64,000 bases of DNA from Akkermansia sp. GTDB taxonomy: Bacteria > Verrucomicrobiota > Verrucomicrobiia > Verrucomicrobiales > Akkermansiaceae. The DNA lies in NCBI GenBank assembly GCA_017477935.1, contig JAFVIC010000065.1, positions 124,001 to 188,000 on the forward strand, read 5' to 3'. This document shows, piece after piece, positions 51,406 to 60,017 of the stretch; positions within the stretch are counted from its first letter, which is position 1, and every line of letters begins with the position of its first letter. Made by a program: the position numbers and the translations under genes. The notes under the pieces were generated by a model. The model ran no database searches and was not told the origin of the DNA. It was given only the letters and a program-made list of their open reading frames with translations.

Positions 51406-54075
51406 ATGACTGAATTGCCCAAGGCTTACGAACCGACCGTTGTAGAAGAAAAATGGCAGAATCGCTGGTTGTCAGAGGGGTGCTTTAACGCAGACCCGCA
51501 ATCTGACAAGCCGGCATACAGTATCGTCATCCCCCCGCCCAATGTAACCGGTGTGCTGCACATGGGGCATGTGCTCAACAACACAATTCAGGATATCCTT
51601 GTACGCCGCGCCCGCCAGGAAGGCAAAGAAGTGCTCTGGCTGCCCGGTACCGACCACGCCGGTATTGCCACTCAGGCCCGTGTGGAAAAAGAACTTGCAA
51701 AAGAAAACCCGCCCCGCACCCGCTACGATGTCGGCCGTACCGACTTCATGAAAATGGTGTGGGAGTGGAAAGACAAGCACGGCGGCATCATCATCAACCA
51801 GCTCAAGCGCCTGGGCTGCTCCTGCGACTGGGAGCGAGAGCGCTTCACCATGGATGATGTCTATGCACCCGAGGTGGCTCGCGTGTTCACCGAGCTGTTC
51901 AAAGAAGGGCTCATCTACCGCGGTCGCCGTATGGTGAACTGGGATCCCGTGCTCCGTACAGCTCTTTCCGACGAAGAGGTAATCATGACCCCCTCGAAGA
52001 GCAAGCTCTACACCATTCGCTACAAACTGGCAGACGGCAGCGGGCAACTGCTTGTCTCCACCACCCGCCCGGAAACCATCATGGCCGACGTAGCCGTGGC
52101 TGTTAACCCGAAGGACCCGCGCTTCGGCCACCTGGTAGGCAAGACAGTCATTCGCCCCCTGGTTGAGACAGAAATCCCCATTATTGCCGACGAGCACGTG
52201 GAAATCGAGTTCGGTACCGGCGCGCTCAAAATTACCCCCGCCCACGACCGCACCGACTTCGAGGTAGGCACCAAGCACAACCTCGAAATCATCGATGTGC
52301 TGACCGCCGATGGCCACATCAACTGCCCCGACTGCCCCGAACTTCACGGGCTCGACCGTTTCGTGGCACGCGACAAATCCATTGAGCTTATCGAAGCCAA
52401 GGGCCTGCTCGAGAAGGTCGAAGACTACGAAAATAACGTGGGCATGAGCGAACGCTCCCATGTACCCATCGAACCCCGCCTGAGCATGCAGTGGTTCCTG
52501 AAATACCCCTGCGTGAAAGAAGCCGCTGAGGCCGTAGCCAACGGCGATATCGTCTTCCGCCCTGCCCACTGGGCCAAGACTTACGCCCACTGGCTCGAGG
52601 GGATTCAGGACTGGTGCATCTCCCGCCAGCTGTGGTGGGGCCACCGTATACCCGTTTGGTACCGCAAAGACAAAGCCGACGAACTGCAGGAAGCCGCCAA
52701 GCTCGATGAGGCAGATGCCGCCGCCGGCGACATCTATGTGGGCGTAGAGCCCCCCGCCGACCCTGAAAACTGGGTGCAGGATGAAGATGCTCTCGACACC
52801 TGGTTCAGTAGCTGGCTGTGGCCCTTCGCCACGATGGATGCCGAGTGCCGCGCCAAGTTCTACCCGACCTGTGATCTGGTGACCGGCCCGGACATCATCT
52901 TCTTCTGGGTGGCCCGCATGATTATGGCCGGCTACCGTTTTGCCGACGGCAAGCCCTTCAGCAATGTATTCTTCACCTCCATCGTGCGTGACCTGCAGGG
53001 TCGCAAGATGAGCAAGAGCCTCGGCAACAGCCCCGACCCCCTCGACCTCATAGCCCACTACGGTGCAGACGGCCTGCGTTTCGGGCTCATGCGCATAGCC
53101 CCCACCGGCACCGATGTGAAGTTCGATGAAAAACAGATTGAAGAAGGCAAGAACTTCGCCAACAAACTGTACAATGCCGCCCGATTCCGCATGATGCAGG
53201 GAGAGGCCGACAGCGTAGCCCCCGTATTTACCTCTGTTCATATCGACATCCTCTCCAAGCTCAAGGAGCTGCACGTCACCGTGGCAGACGCACTGAGCAA
53301 GTATGAGTTCAACACCTACACACAGGCGCTCTACAGCTTCTTCTGGAACGAATACTGCTCCCTGTTCCTGGAGGCCGTGAAGAATGACCTGCGCGAGGGT
53401 GATCCGGCTGTAAAGAACGCCACGCTGCATACCATCGATACCGTGCTGCGCCACTATCTTGCCCTGCTCTCCCCCATTATGCCTCACATCACCGAGGAGC
53501 TTTGGCAGAGCCTGGGCTTTGCCGCCCGCAACGAAGGAAAGCCGCTTATGAGCACGCCCCTGCCCTCAGCAGAGCACCTGCTGGCCGGCCTGAGCGATAC
53601 CCATATTTCTAAAGCCCGCGCCCTGTCCACAGCGCTCTACGATACAGCTAACCGAGCCCGAAATCTGAAGGCAGAGTACAATCTGGCCACCAATAAGAAG
53701 GTGCGCTTTGTTGTGAAGCCCTCCCTGCCCGTTGATGATGACCTGATGTCCCGCCTGGCCCTGCTGGCAGGTGCTCAGAGCGCCACAGCAGAACCGGATT
53801 ACGAGGCTCCCAAGGGTACACCCACCGCACTCACCCCGTTCGGCGAACTCTTCCTTCCGCTCGATGGTCTGGTGGATGTCGAGGCCGAGCGCAGCAGAAT
53901 CAGCAAGGAACTCGAGAAAATCACCAAGGAAATTGCTAAGAGCAACGCCAAACTGAGCAATGCCTCTTTCGTGGATCGAGCCCCGGCTGCCGTTGTGGAT
54001 CAGGAACGCGCCCGCTTGGTTGAGTGGGAGACCAAGAAAGCGCAGCTCGAAGCCATGTTGACGGCACTCGCCTGA
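51406..54075 (+). CDS. valS: Valyl-tRNA synthetase
   Basis: ValS charges tRNA-Val and edits misactivated threonine. The 889-residue protein has HIGH as HMGHVLN and KMSKS as GRKMSKSLGN, the editing domain (TTRPETIMADVAVAVNP), the conserved anticodon domain and a C-terminal coiled-coil arm (SRISKELEKITKEIAKSNAKL). A start codon at 51367 is in frame but lies inside the promoter, so ATG 51406 (TELPKAYEP) is used. The next gene starts 10 nt downstream. Confidence 0.97.
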   Translation: MTELPKAYEPTVVEEKWQNRWLSEGCFNADPQSDKPAYSIVIPPPNVTGVLHMGHVLNNTIQDILVRRARQEGKEVLWLPGTDHAGIATQARVEKELAKENPPRTRYDVGRTDFMKMVWEWKDKHGGIIINQLKRLGCSCDWERERFTMDDVYAPEVARVFTELFKEGLIYRGRRMVNWDPVLRTALSDEEVIMTPSKSKLYTIRYKLADGSGQLLVSTTRPETIMADVAVAVNPKDPRFGHLVGKTVIRPLVETEIPIIADEHVEIEFGTGALKITPAHDRTDFEVGTKHNLEIIDVLTADGHINCPDCPELHGLDRFVARDKSIELIEAKGLLEKVEDYENNVGMSERSHVPIEPRLSMQWFLKYPCVKEAAEAVANGDIVFRPAHWAKTYAHWLEGIQDWCISRQLWWGHRIPVWYRKDKADELQEAAKLDEADAAAGDIYVGVEPPADPENWVQDEDALDTWFSSWLWPFATMDAECRAKFYPTCDLVTGPDIIFFWVARMIMAGYRFADGKPFSNVFFTSIVRDLQGRKMSKSLGNSPDPLDLIAHYGADGLRFGLMRIAPTGTDVKFDEKQIEEGKNFANKLYNAARFRMMQGEADSVAPVFTSVHIDILSKLKELHVTVADALSKYEFNTYTQALYSFFWNEYCSLFLEAVKNDLREGDPAVKNATLHTIDTVLRHYLALLSPIMPHITEELWQSLGFAARNEGKPLMSTPLPSAEHLLAGLSDTHISKARALSTALYDTANRARNLKAEYNLATNKKVRFVVKPSLPVDDDLMSRLALLAGAQSATAEPDYEAPKGTPTALTPFGELFLPLDGLVDVEAERSRISKELEKITKEIAKSNAKLSNASFVDRAPAAVVDQERARLVEWETKKAQLEAMLTALA

Positions 54076-54085
54076 GGTTGATACA

Positions 54086-54841
54086 ATGGAAATCCAACCC
54101 ACAGAGTTTCAAGTGTCAGAGCCTGAACGTCAGGCTCTGGCTGTTTGCGGCATTTACAAAGCGGAGCAACTTGCCGAAGTCGGTCTGAAAGCGCTGCTGC
54201 GTGACATTGAGCTGGCGAGTGAGTGTTTTCCGGAGCAGATGAGTGCTCTTTCGGAAAAACGGCTCAAGGAGCTGTTCTCCGCTGTGACCGGTACGACCGG
54301 TGTGACGGAAACTCCAACCAACGAAGAACCGCAGGAGCCCACAGACGAGACAGGAGTTAGCCGAGAACTCCCCAAGCTCATCCCCCTGCGCCATTCTTCA
54401 TCTAAGAAAAAGAAAAAGCCGACATCAAATACGCACAAGGTACTTCATGACAAGAGTCACTGCGTGCACTGCACTCACCCGCTGCGAATTTATATAGGTG
54501 CATGGCTGACCCTGCTGTTCTATATAGATATTCTGGCCTGGTTGACCATACCGGCACTCATGCTGATGGGGGTTCTGCCTGAAATGAACGCGAAACTGGT
54601 GATTGCGGGCTTATTACTCCCGGCCCTTCCTTTTATTTTCACCAGCCGGAAGGCGAAATGTTCCGTCTGCAACATCGCTATCTATCCTCTGCGCAGGTAC
54701 ACGCACAATCGCTTCGCTCACAATTTCCTGTTCTTTGGCACCGCCCTCTCGACAGCGCTGCACGTTATCTGCTTTCTCTGGTTCCGCTGCCCCGGCTGCG
54801 GAACGCCCCAACGCCTGCTGCGTAAAAAGCGTAACCGATAA
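54086..54841 (+). CDS. Membrane protein with helical N-terminus and Cys pairs, function unknown
   Basis: The 251-residue protein has an N-terminal helical stretch (residues 8-65) reminiscent of helix-hairpin-helix/DUF4332-like domains, a charged linker ending in SSKKKKK, then two or three membrane segments (about 135-185 and 215-235). Four Cys motifs (CVHC, CSVC, CPGC and nearby) surround the helices and could bind zinc on the cytoplasmic side. I do not recognise the family. It follows valS after 10 nt, so it is probably cotranscribed. Confidence 0.7.
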   Translation: MEIQPTEFQVSEPERQALAVCGIYKAEQLAEVGLKALLRDIELASECFPEQMSALSEKRLKELFSAVTGTTGVTETPTNEEPQEPTDETGVSRELPKLIPLRHSSSKKKKKPTSNTHKVLHDKSHCVHCTHPLRIYIGAWLTLLFYIDILAWLTIPALMLMGVLPEMNAKLVIAGLLLPALPFIFTSRKAKCSVCNIAIYPLRRYTHNRFAHNFLFFGTALSTALHVICFLWFRCPGCGTPQRLLRKKRNR

Positions 54842-54859
54842 CCCTCCCCCATACCCACA

Positions 54860-55258
54860 GTGAGCACCAAATCCACCCTACTCGCCACAATCACACTGCC
54901 CGCGCTGATATGCCCGATTGCCACTGCGCAGGCAGATTCGCACTACACCCTGGCACAAGAAGTCATAGCCCTGCTCTCCGAGACTGAATTAACTCTCAGC
55001 AGTTGTACCGATGCGACCGCCACAGAAGCCGCGCTGCCCAAACTCAGAGAACTTGCAGCAAAAGCTGCCGAGTTACACACCCGCCAGCAACAGCTCCCCG
55101 ACTCCACCATGCAGGAAGACGTAGCCATCGCCGCTCTTGTGCAGGATTTCCAGATCATCTGGGGCGCCATCCGCGCGCACATCGACCGCCTTGAACAAGC
55201 CGGACTGCTCAGCGAAGCCCTGCGTGAGGTGCTCCGTATCGCACCTACTACAGATTAA
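54860..55258 (+). CDS. Small secreted helical protein, function unknown
   Basis: The 132-residue protein starts with GTG (54860), has a signal peptide (cleavage near AQA, about residue 25) and then an alpha-helical body (LAQEVIALLSETELTL, LPKLRELAAKAAELHTRQQ). One Cys remains after the signal peptide. No family is recognised. It begins 18 nt after the preceding gene. The start is the only good one before the signal peptide. Confidence 0.6.
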   Translation: MSTKSTLLATITLPALICPIATAQADSHYTLAQEVIALLSETELTLSSCTDATATEAALPKLRELAAKAAELHTRQQQLPDSTMQEDVAIAALVQDFQIIWGAIRAHIDRLEQAGLLSEALREVLRIAPTTD

Positions 55259-55383
55259 GACAAAATATTTTTTTAGCTCACGCGGCCACAATATCTTGTA
55301 CCATGTAGCAAAAATACGTGCCACATCCCCGGAAGTCAACTGGAACAGCGTCGTCTGAGAGCCCCCTGCTGAAAATTTTGTGC

Positions 55384-55411
55384 TTGCAAAATGTCAGTAA
55401 AACCGTAATAT
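55384..55411 (+). promoter_or_regulatory. Predicted promoter of the MarR-family gene
   Basis: TTGCAA (55384-55389) and TAATAT (55406-55411) are 16 bp apart. The leader to ATG 55441 is about 23 nt and A/C-rich. I see no clear inverted repeat that would mark a MarR operator. Confidence 0.5.
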
Positions 55412-55440
55412 CGAGGAAGCCAAAACACTTACGACAACAC

Positions 55441-55896
55441 ATGAAAACCTCACTCTCTCCGACCTGTAACAAGCTGACAAACGATGAAGCTCAGCACCTT
55501 GCGGACTTCGTTCTTTTTTCACAGCGCAATTGCATCCTGAAACTTTCGCCTGAACTGACGCAGGACAAGATTTCCTACCCGCAGTTTTTCCTGCTTACCT
55601 ACCTTGCCGAAGAGGAGAGCCTGTCGATGAGCAGCATTGCTCGCATGATGGGGCACTCCACAGCGGCAGCAACCGGCATGGTGGACAAACTGCAGGAGCT
55701 CGGGCACATCAAGCGATTCACCGCCGCTGCCGACCGCCGAAAGATTATGGTTCGCATCACCGAACAAGGGCTTGAGCTGGTGAACCGCATGCGCGGCAAT
55801 ATTGCCCGCGACCTGGCCAACCTGATGGCTATGGAGGACAATGCAAGCCGCACCGGCCATGCGCGCACCCTCATCAGCCGCGGCAGCGCCAAGTGA
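55441..55896 (+). CDS. MarR-family transcriptional regulator
   Basis: The 151-residue protein shows the MarR winged-helix fold: PQFFLLTYLAEEESLSMSSIARMMGHSTAAATGMVDKL (recognition helix) and the wing DRRKIMVRITEQG. It would act as a dimer. Upstream in-frame codons back to 55318 exist but fall before the promoter. The 182-bp gap before it holds the promoter and nothing else I can name. The pgeF-type gene starts 52 nt downstream, possibly in the same transcript. Confidence 0.88.
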   Translation: MKTSLSPTCNKLTNDEAQHLADFVLFSQRNCILKLSPELTQDKISYPQFFLLTYLAEEESLSMSSIARMMGHSTAAATGMVDKLQELGHIKRFTAAADRRKIMVRITEQGLELVNRMRGNIARDLANLMAMEDNASRTGHARTLISRGSAK

Positions 55897-55948
55897 ATAA
55901 TAGCAGGCAACCGAACCTGCACAAGCAGATTTCACCCCCATACCGAAC

Positions 55949-56620
55949 ATGAGCAACTACGCCCCCAGTTGGCTTGACCGCCTGAATGCCGAACCGGAAA
56001 ACTTCGCACGTTTTGTCACCCGAGTCCCCGGAGTAGAACCGACAACAGATAGAGCAGCTGTCATAGCAGCCCTGACCCCGACTCACGAGCAGGTACTGAG
56101 CGAAGGAGGTATAGCCCCTAAAATGCTGCGCCGCGCCCAGCAGGTACACGGCAACAAAGTTGCTCTGGTGGGCGATATCGGGTGCTCATTCCCCGTGGAA
56201 GGGGTAGACGCCCTGTATTGCGGCGGAAAGGCTGACTGCTGCCTGGGCATCTACGTAGCCGACTGCGCGGCAGTGTGGATTTACGACACGGCAACGGGCT
56301 GCCGAGGCCTGGCACACTCCGGCAAACTGGGCACCCAGCAGAATATTGTAGGCGAACTGCTGCGCTCCATGCGCAAAACTCTCGGCGTGCAGCCCGAAAA
56401 CTGTGTAGCCGTCATCTCCCCCTGCATTCGCCCGCCCCACTACGAGGTAGACATCCCCACCGCCATTCGCCGGCAACTCGAAAATGCCGGTTTGTCACCC
56501 GATAACATCATCGACAGCGGACTTGACACCGCCGCCGACCTGCAGACGTTCTATTCATACCGTATCGAGAAGGGCAAGACCGGACGCATGCTCGCCCTCT
56601 TCGGACGCAAGCCTGAATAA
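55949..56620 (+). CDS. pgeF: Peptidoglycan editing factor / YfiH-type laccase-domain protein
   Basis: The 223-residue protein belongs to the YfiH (multi-copper polyphenol oxidase domain) family; E. coli PgeF removes misplaced amino acids from UDP-MurNAc, and other members act on purine nucleosides. The active-site His and Cys appear as RAQQVHGNKV, YVADCAAVW and GLAHSGKLGT, followed by ISPCIRPPHYEV. The usual HAGWRG is changed to AHSGKLG but the His is kept. It lies between marR and the cyclo-ligase gene (4 nt). Confidence 0.82.
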   Translation: MSNYAPSWLDRLNAEPENFARFVTRVPGVEPTTDRAAVIAALTPTHEQVLSEGGIAPKMLRRAQQVHGNKVALVGDIGCSFPVEGVDALYCGGKADCCLGIYVADCAAVWIYDTATGCRGLAHSGKLGTQQNIVGELLRSMRKTLGVQPENCVAVISPCIRPPHYEVDIPTAIRRQLENAGLSPDNIIDSGLDTAADLQTFYSYRIEKGKTGRMLALFGRKPE

Positions 56621-56624
56621 CCCC

Positions 56625-57173
56625 ATGCCGTCAACCGAACGGAAACGCACCCTGCGCAGAGCTATGCTCGAACAACTGCGCGGGGTGCCCGTTACGCAAC
56701 GTGATGAGCAATCTGCCCTATTACGCAGAGCTCTCAACCCCCGGCTGAGTCAGGCCGAACCACTGACGGTGGCGCTCTATGCGCCTATGCCGCACGAGGT
56801 TGACCTGCTACCCTTGGTTGCCGAGTACCCGCAGCACCGCTACGCTTTCCCCCGCTGTACGACCGAGCGCCGGATGGAGTTTTACCACGTCTCCGATATC
56901 ACAACTCAACTCGGGCGCGATCAGCGCAACATTCCGGCCCCCATCGAGGGTCTACCCTGCATTAACCCGACAACGATTGACTTCATCATTGTACCCGGGG
57001 TTGCGTTCACGCCTGAAGGCAAACGCCTGGGCTACGGCGGCGGCTACTACGACACCTACCTGCCGCGCTGTCCGCAGGCACAGGTGATAGCCCTGGCATT
57101 CCCTGTACAGATGGTAGCCGACCTGCCGACGGAAGCGCACGATTTACTGATACCCCATATTATTCACCTCTGA
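56625..57173 (+). CDS. 5-formyltetrahydrofolate cyclo-ligase
   Basis: This enzyme converts 5-formyl-THF to 5,10-methenyl-THF with ATP. The 182-residue protein has an N-terminal KRTLRRAMLEQL basic helix, PMPHEVDLLPL, and the substrate and ATP site IIVPGVAFTPEGKRLGYGGGYYDTYL. ATG 56625, 4 nt after the pgeF stop, is preferred to an upstream in-frame start at 56484 that lies inside pgeF. Confidence 0.93.
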   Translation: MPSTERKRTLRRAMLEQLRGVPVTQRDEQSALLRRALNPRLSQAEPLTVALYAPMPHEVDLLPLVAEYPQHRYAFPRCTTERRMEFYHVSDITTQLGRDQRNIPAPIEGLPCINPTTIDFIIVPGVAFTPEGKRLGYGGGYYDTYLPRCPQAQVIALAFPVQMVADLPTEAHDLLIPHIIHL

Positions 57174-57185
57174 CATCACCCCGCT

Positions 57186-58247
57186 ATGCCCCGCCTGCTT
57201 CTGCTGCTCTCATTGTTAATCTGCGCCGTCACCACCCACGCGGCCGATGAGAAAAAACTACTTATCATCGGCAACAGCTACACCTTCTACAATGACCTGC
57301 CGGAGCTCCTGCAAGCTATGGCAGATGCTGACGGCACCCCCCTGACGGTGGATTCCTACACCGCCGGCGCCATGAGCCTGCGCGGATTTCTGGACAGCCC
57401 CCGGCATGCCGAGGGGCGCAGAAAACTCGAAAGCGGGGACTACGACTACCTCTTGCTGCAGGACCAGAGCCAGACCCCGGCCTACAAACCGGATGAAACA
57501 CTGGATTCAGTCAAACGCTGGTGTGACCTGGCCCGCCTTCATAAAACCAAGCCGATACTCTTTCTCACCTGGGCACACGCCGTGCGGGCAGAAGGAAAAG
57601 TAAAACTGCTGACAGCCATGCAAGACGACACCAGTCTGACCTATTGCAAGGCTGCCGTAGCCAACAAAGCCAGGGTAGCCCCCGCCGGCGAAGCCTGGCG
57701 ACGCTGGTACGCCAAACACCCCGGCGACCCCCTGCACCTCCCGGACATGTCGCACCCCACCGACGAGGGCTCCTACCTGGCTGCCTGTGTCATTTACAGC
57801 ACCATTACCGGAAAAAAAGCCACAGGAATCCCCGTCCGCCTGAAAGGTGCCCCCGTGCGTATAGCACCGGCCCGGGCACGCGAGCTGCAGAAAATCGCGG
57901 CTGCCACCCTCAAAGCCTTCACCCCCGCCGGGTACCTTAAGAAACACGAAGAAAGCAACAACAAACTCCTCAGCGCCACGGAAGCGCGTGACCTACTCAC
58001 CCGCGACATCACGGCAACCGAACTCACGGAGGCGCTCGGCAAACCCACGCTTGTGCAGAAAAACGGCAAGCAGATAACATATCAGTACCGCCTGCGCGAC
58101 AATGTAGAATTCGTTGCCTACTGCAACAGCCGCGGTAAAGTACTCAACGTTTCTATATCCGACCCTGCTGCCGGGGTCAGCATTATCGACCTTTCGGAGC
58201 TCAAAACCACTGACAGGAACAAAAAATCACCTAATTTACAAAAGTGA
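57186..58247 (+). CDS. Secreted SGNH/GDSL-type hydrolase
   Basis: The 353-residue protein has a signal peptide (cleavage after HAA, about residue 20) and an SGNH-like fold in which the nucleophile motif is LLIIGNSYTFYN and a late DMSHPTDEGSYLAA supplies Asp/His. Members of this shape de-esterify glycans or other esters outside the cytoplasm. The C-terminal 110 residues (after LKKHEESNN) form a separate domain (TATELTEALGKPTLVQ, then YQYRLRDNVEFVAYCN), similar to SmpA/BamE-like folds by pattern only. It is 12 nt after the cyclo-ligase gene. Confidence 0.75.
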   Translation: MPRLLLLLSLLICAVTTHAADEKKLLIIGNSYTFYNDLPELLQAMADADGTPLTVDSYTAGAMSLRGFLDSPRHAEGRRKLESGDYDYLLLQDQSQTPAYKPDETLDSVKRWCDLARLHKTKPILFLTWAHAVRAEGKVKLLTAMQDDTSLTYCKAAVANKARVAPAGEAWRRWYAKHPGDPLHLPDMSHPTDEGSYLAACVIYSTITGKKATGIPVRLKGAPVRIAPARARELQKIAAATLKAFTPAGYLKKHEESNNKLLSATEARDLLTRDITATELTEALGKPTLVQKNGKQITYQYRLRDNVEFVAYCNSRGKVLNVSISDPAAGVSIIDLSELKTTDRNKKSPNLQK

Positions 58248-58249
58248 GG

Positions 58250-58278
58250 TTGACGCCGCGGAGTTTATAGTGTAAAGT
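58250..58278 (+). promoter_or_regulatory. Predicted promoter of the first GspE/PilB gene
   Basis: TTGACG (58250-58255) and TAAAGT (58273-58278) are 17 bp apart with TG before the -10 box. Leader of about 63 nt to GTG 58348, or 9 nt to GTG 58288. Confidence 0.55.
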
Positions 58279-58347
58279 ATAGAACAGGTGCGGCACATTC
58301 TCCGTGCCACCTCGTCTTGCGCAATACTTTCACCTATATTCCATCCC

Positions 58348-59973
58348 GTGTACTCAAACGAAAATTATCTTCTGGAGCTGCTGACCGAAGCCGGCGCCAT
58401 CGATGCCGGAACGCTCGATGCCGTACGCGCAGAGCTCTCTCCGCTGGACAGCGTTATTGATCATCTCGTCAAGAACAACTACCTGACACCCGAATACATT
58501 GCCCAGGTAGCAGCCTACAACTCCGCCATGGAGTATGTAGACCTGAGTGCCTTCGACGTCGACCCGAACATCATCGCCGGCGTGAACGGCGAACTGGCTC
58601 GGCGCGTAGGGTTCCTGCCTATCGGGGATGACGGGTACTCCCTGCAGGTAGCCATTGCCGACCCATTCGCAATGGAAACCCTCGACAGCCTGCCGCAGTT
58701 CCTGGGGCGCGAAATCACCTTCTTTGTTGCTTCGGAACCGGGGCTGCAGAAAGCCATTGCAAAGTATTACCCCGAGAAGAAAACCTACGCCAAGGGCGAC
58801 ACGGAGGCTCCCATCGTTGAGTTGGTCGACAACATGTTCAACGAGGCGCATGAAATGCGCACCTCCGATATTCACATCGAGCCGATGGAAGACAGGGTGC
58901 GTATTCGTTTCCGAATCGATGGTCGCCTGGTAGAGGTGGCAAGCCACCCCAAGAAATTGCTCGGCCCGATTGTTGCCCGCCTGAAGGTGATGAGCTCCAC
59001 CATGAGTATCGCCGAGAAACGCGTACCGCAGGACGGCCGAATTGAGCTCGACCTGCGAGACGGCAACCACATCGACCTTCGTGTCAGCACCGTGCCCACC
59101 AACCACGGCGAATCGGTCGTCATGCGTATTCTCGACAAATCCGCTCTGGCACTCGGCCTGCCGCAGCTCGGCTTCCTTTCTGATGACGAGGCCACCTTCG
59201 ACCGCCTGGTTACCCTGCCCGATGGTGTGATTCTGGTAACCGGCCCGACCGGTTCCGGTAAAACAACAACCCTCTACGCCTGCCTGAACCACCTGAACCG
59301 CCCCGACAAGAAGATTATCACCGCGGAAGACCCGGTGGAATACGAAATGGCTGGTATCAACCAGGTGATGATTCGCTCCGAAATCGGCATGACCTTCGCC
59401 GCTGCTCTGCGAGCCATGCTCCGTCAGGCTCCCAACATCATCATGATTGGTGAAATTCGTGACGGAGAGACCGCCGGCATCGCCATTCAGGCCGCCATGA
59501 CCGGTCACCTGGTGCTCTCCACCCTGCACACGAACGATGCTCCTTCCTCCGTCGCACGTCTTTCCGACATGGGTGTGGACCGCTTCCTCATTGCCTCCGC
59601 CGTACGCGCCGTCATGGCACAGCGACTCTGCCGCAGCCTCTGCTCCGAATGTAAGCAGGACGGCCGCCTGACCGAAAAACAGGCGACCACTCTCGGCATT
59701 GACATCAACCGCCCCGTCATGGTAGCTCGTCCCGGCGGCTGCCCCAAGTGCAAGGGCAAGGGCATGCGCGGCCGTATGGGTATATTCGAGATTTTCCAGG
59801 TGACGGACGATGTGCGCGGACTCATCAACTCCAACCTCACCTCGGCACAGCTGCGCAAGCGAGCCCGCGAGCTGGGCATGCGCACGCTGCGTGAAGACGG
59901 CATACGCAAGGTGCTGGCCGGGCGAACCACCGCCGAAGAAGTAATCCGCGTCACCACCGGCGACGCCAACTGA
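58348..59973 (+). CDS. GspE/PilB-type secretion/pilus assembly ATPase (first copy)
   Basis: Hexameric ATPase that drives pseudopilus or pilus assembly at the inner membrane. The 541-residue protein has an N-terminal MshEN/T2SSE domain (1-140), then the ATPase core with Walker A GPTGSGKTT, the Asp box ITAEDPVEYEM, the Walker B region IGEIRDGETA, His box LSTLHTNDAPSS and a zinc motif (CRSLCSECK, later CPKCKGKG). GTG 58348 matches the expected N-terminus (YSNENYLLELLTEAG); GTG 58288 is possible and would be leaderless. Confidence 0.92.
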   Translation: MYSNENYLLELLTEAGAIDAGTLDAVRAELSPLDSVIDHLVKNNYLTPEYIAQVAAYNSAMEYVDLSAFDVDPNIIAGVNGELARRVGFLPIGDDGYSLQVAIADPFAMETLDSLPQFLGREITFFVASEPGLQKAIAKYYPEKKTYAKGDTEAPIVELVDNMFNEAHEMRTSDIHIEPMEDRVRIRFRIDGRLVEVASHPKKLLGPIVARLKVMSSTMSIAEKRVPQDGRIELDLRDGNHIDLRVSTVPTNHGESVVMRILDKSALALGLPQLGFLSDDEATFDRLVTLPDGVILVTGPTGSGKTTTLYACLNHLNRPDKKIITAEDPVEYEMAGINQVMIRSEIGMTFAAALRAMLRQAPNIIMIGEIRDGETAGIAIQAAMTGHLVLSTLHTNDAPSSVARLSDMGVDRFLIASAVRAVMAQRLCRSLCSECKQDGRLTEKQATTLGIDINRPVMVARPGGCPKCKGKGMRGRMGIFEIFQVTDDVRGLINSNLTSAQLRKRARELGMRTLREDGIRKVLAGRTTAEEVIRVTTGDAN

Positions 59974-60017
59974 TTTTCCCACACAACCTCGTTCACTTCT
60001 AATTTATAAGATTTTGT

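Noticed and set aside
51472-53487. Long open frame of 671 codons on the minus strand
   Set aside because: It lies wholly antisense to valS, whose motifs are clear. The sequence resembles no protein and the openness comes from the codon bias of valS.
58354-59982. Open frame of 542 codons on the minus strand
   Set aside because: Antisense shadow of the first GspE/PilB gene; low-complexity His/Val/Gly-rich translation without any motif.
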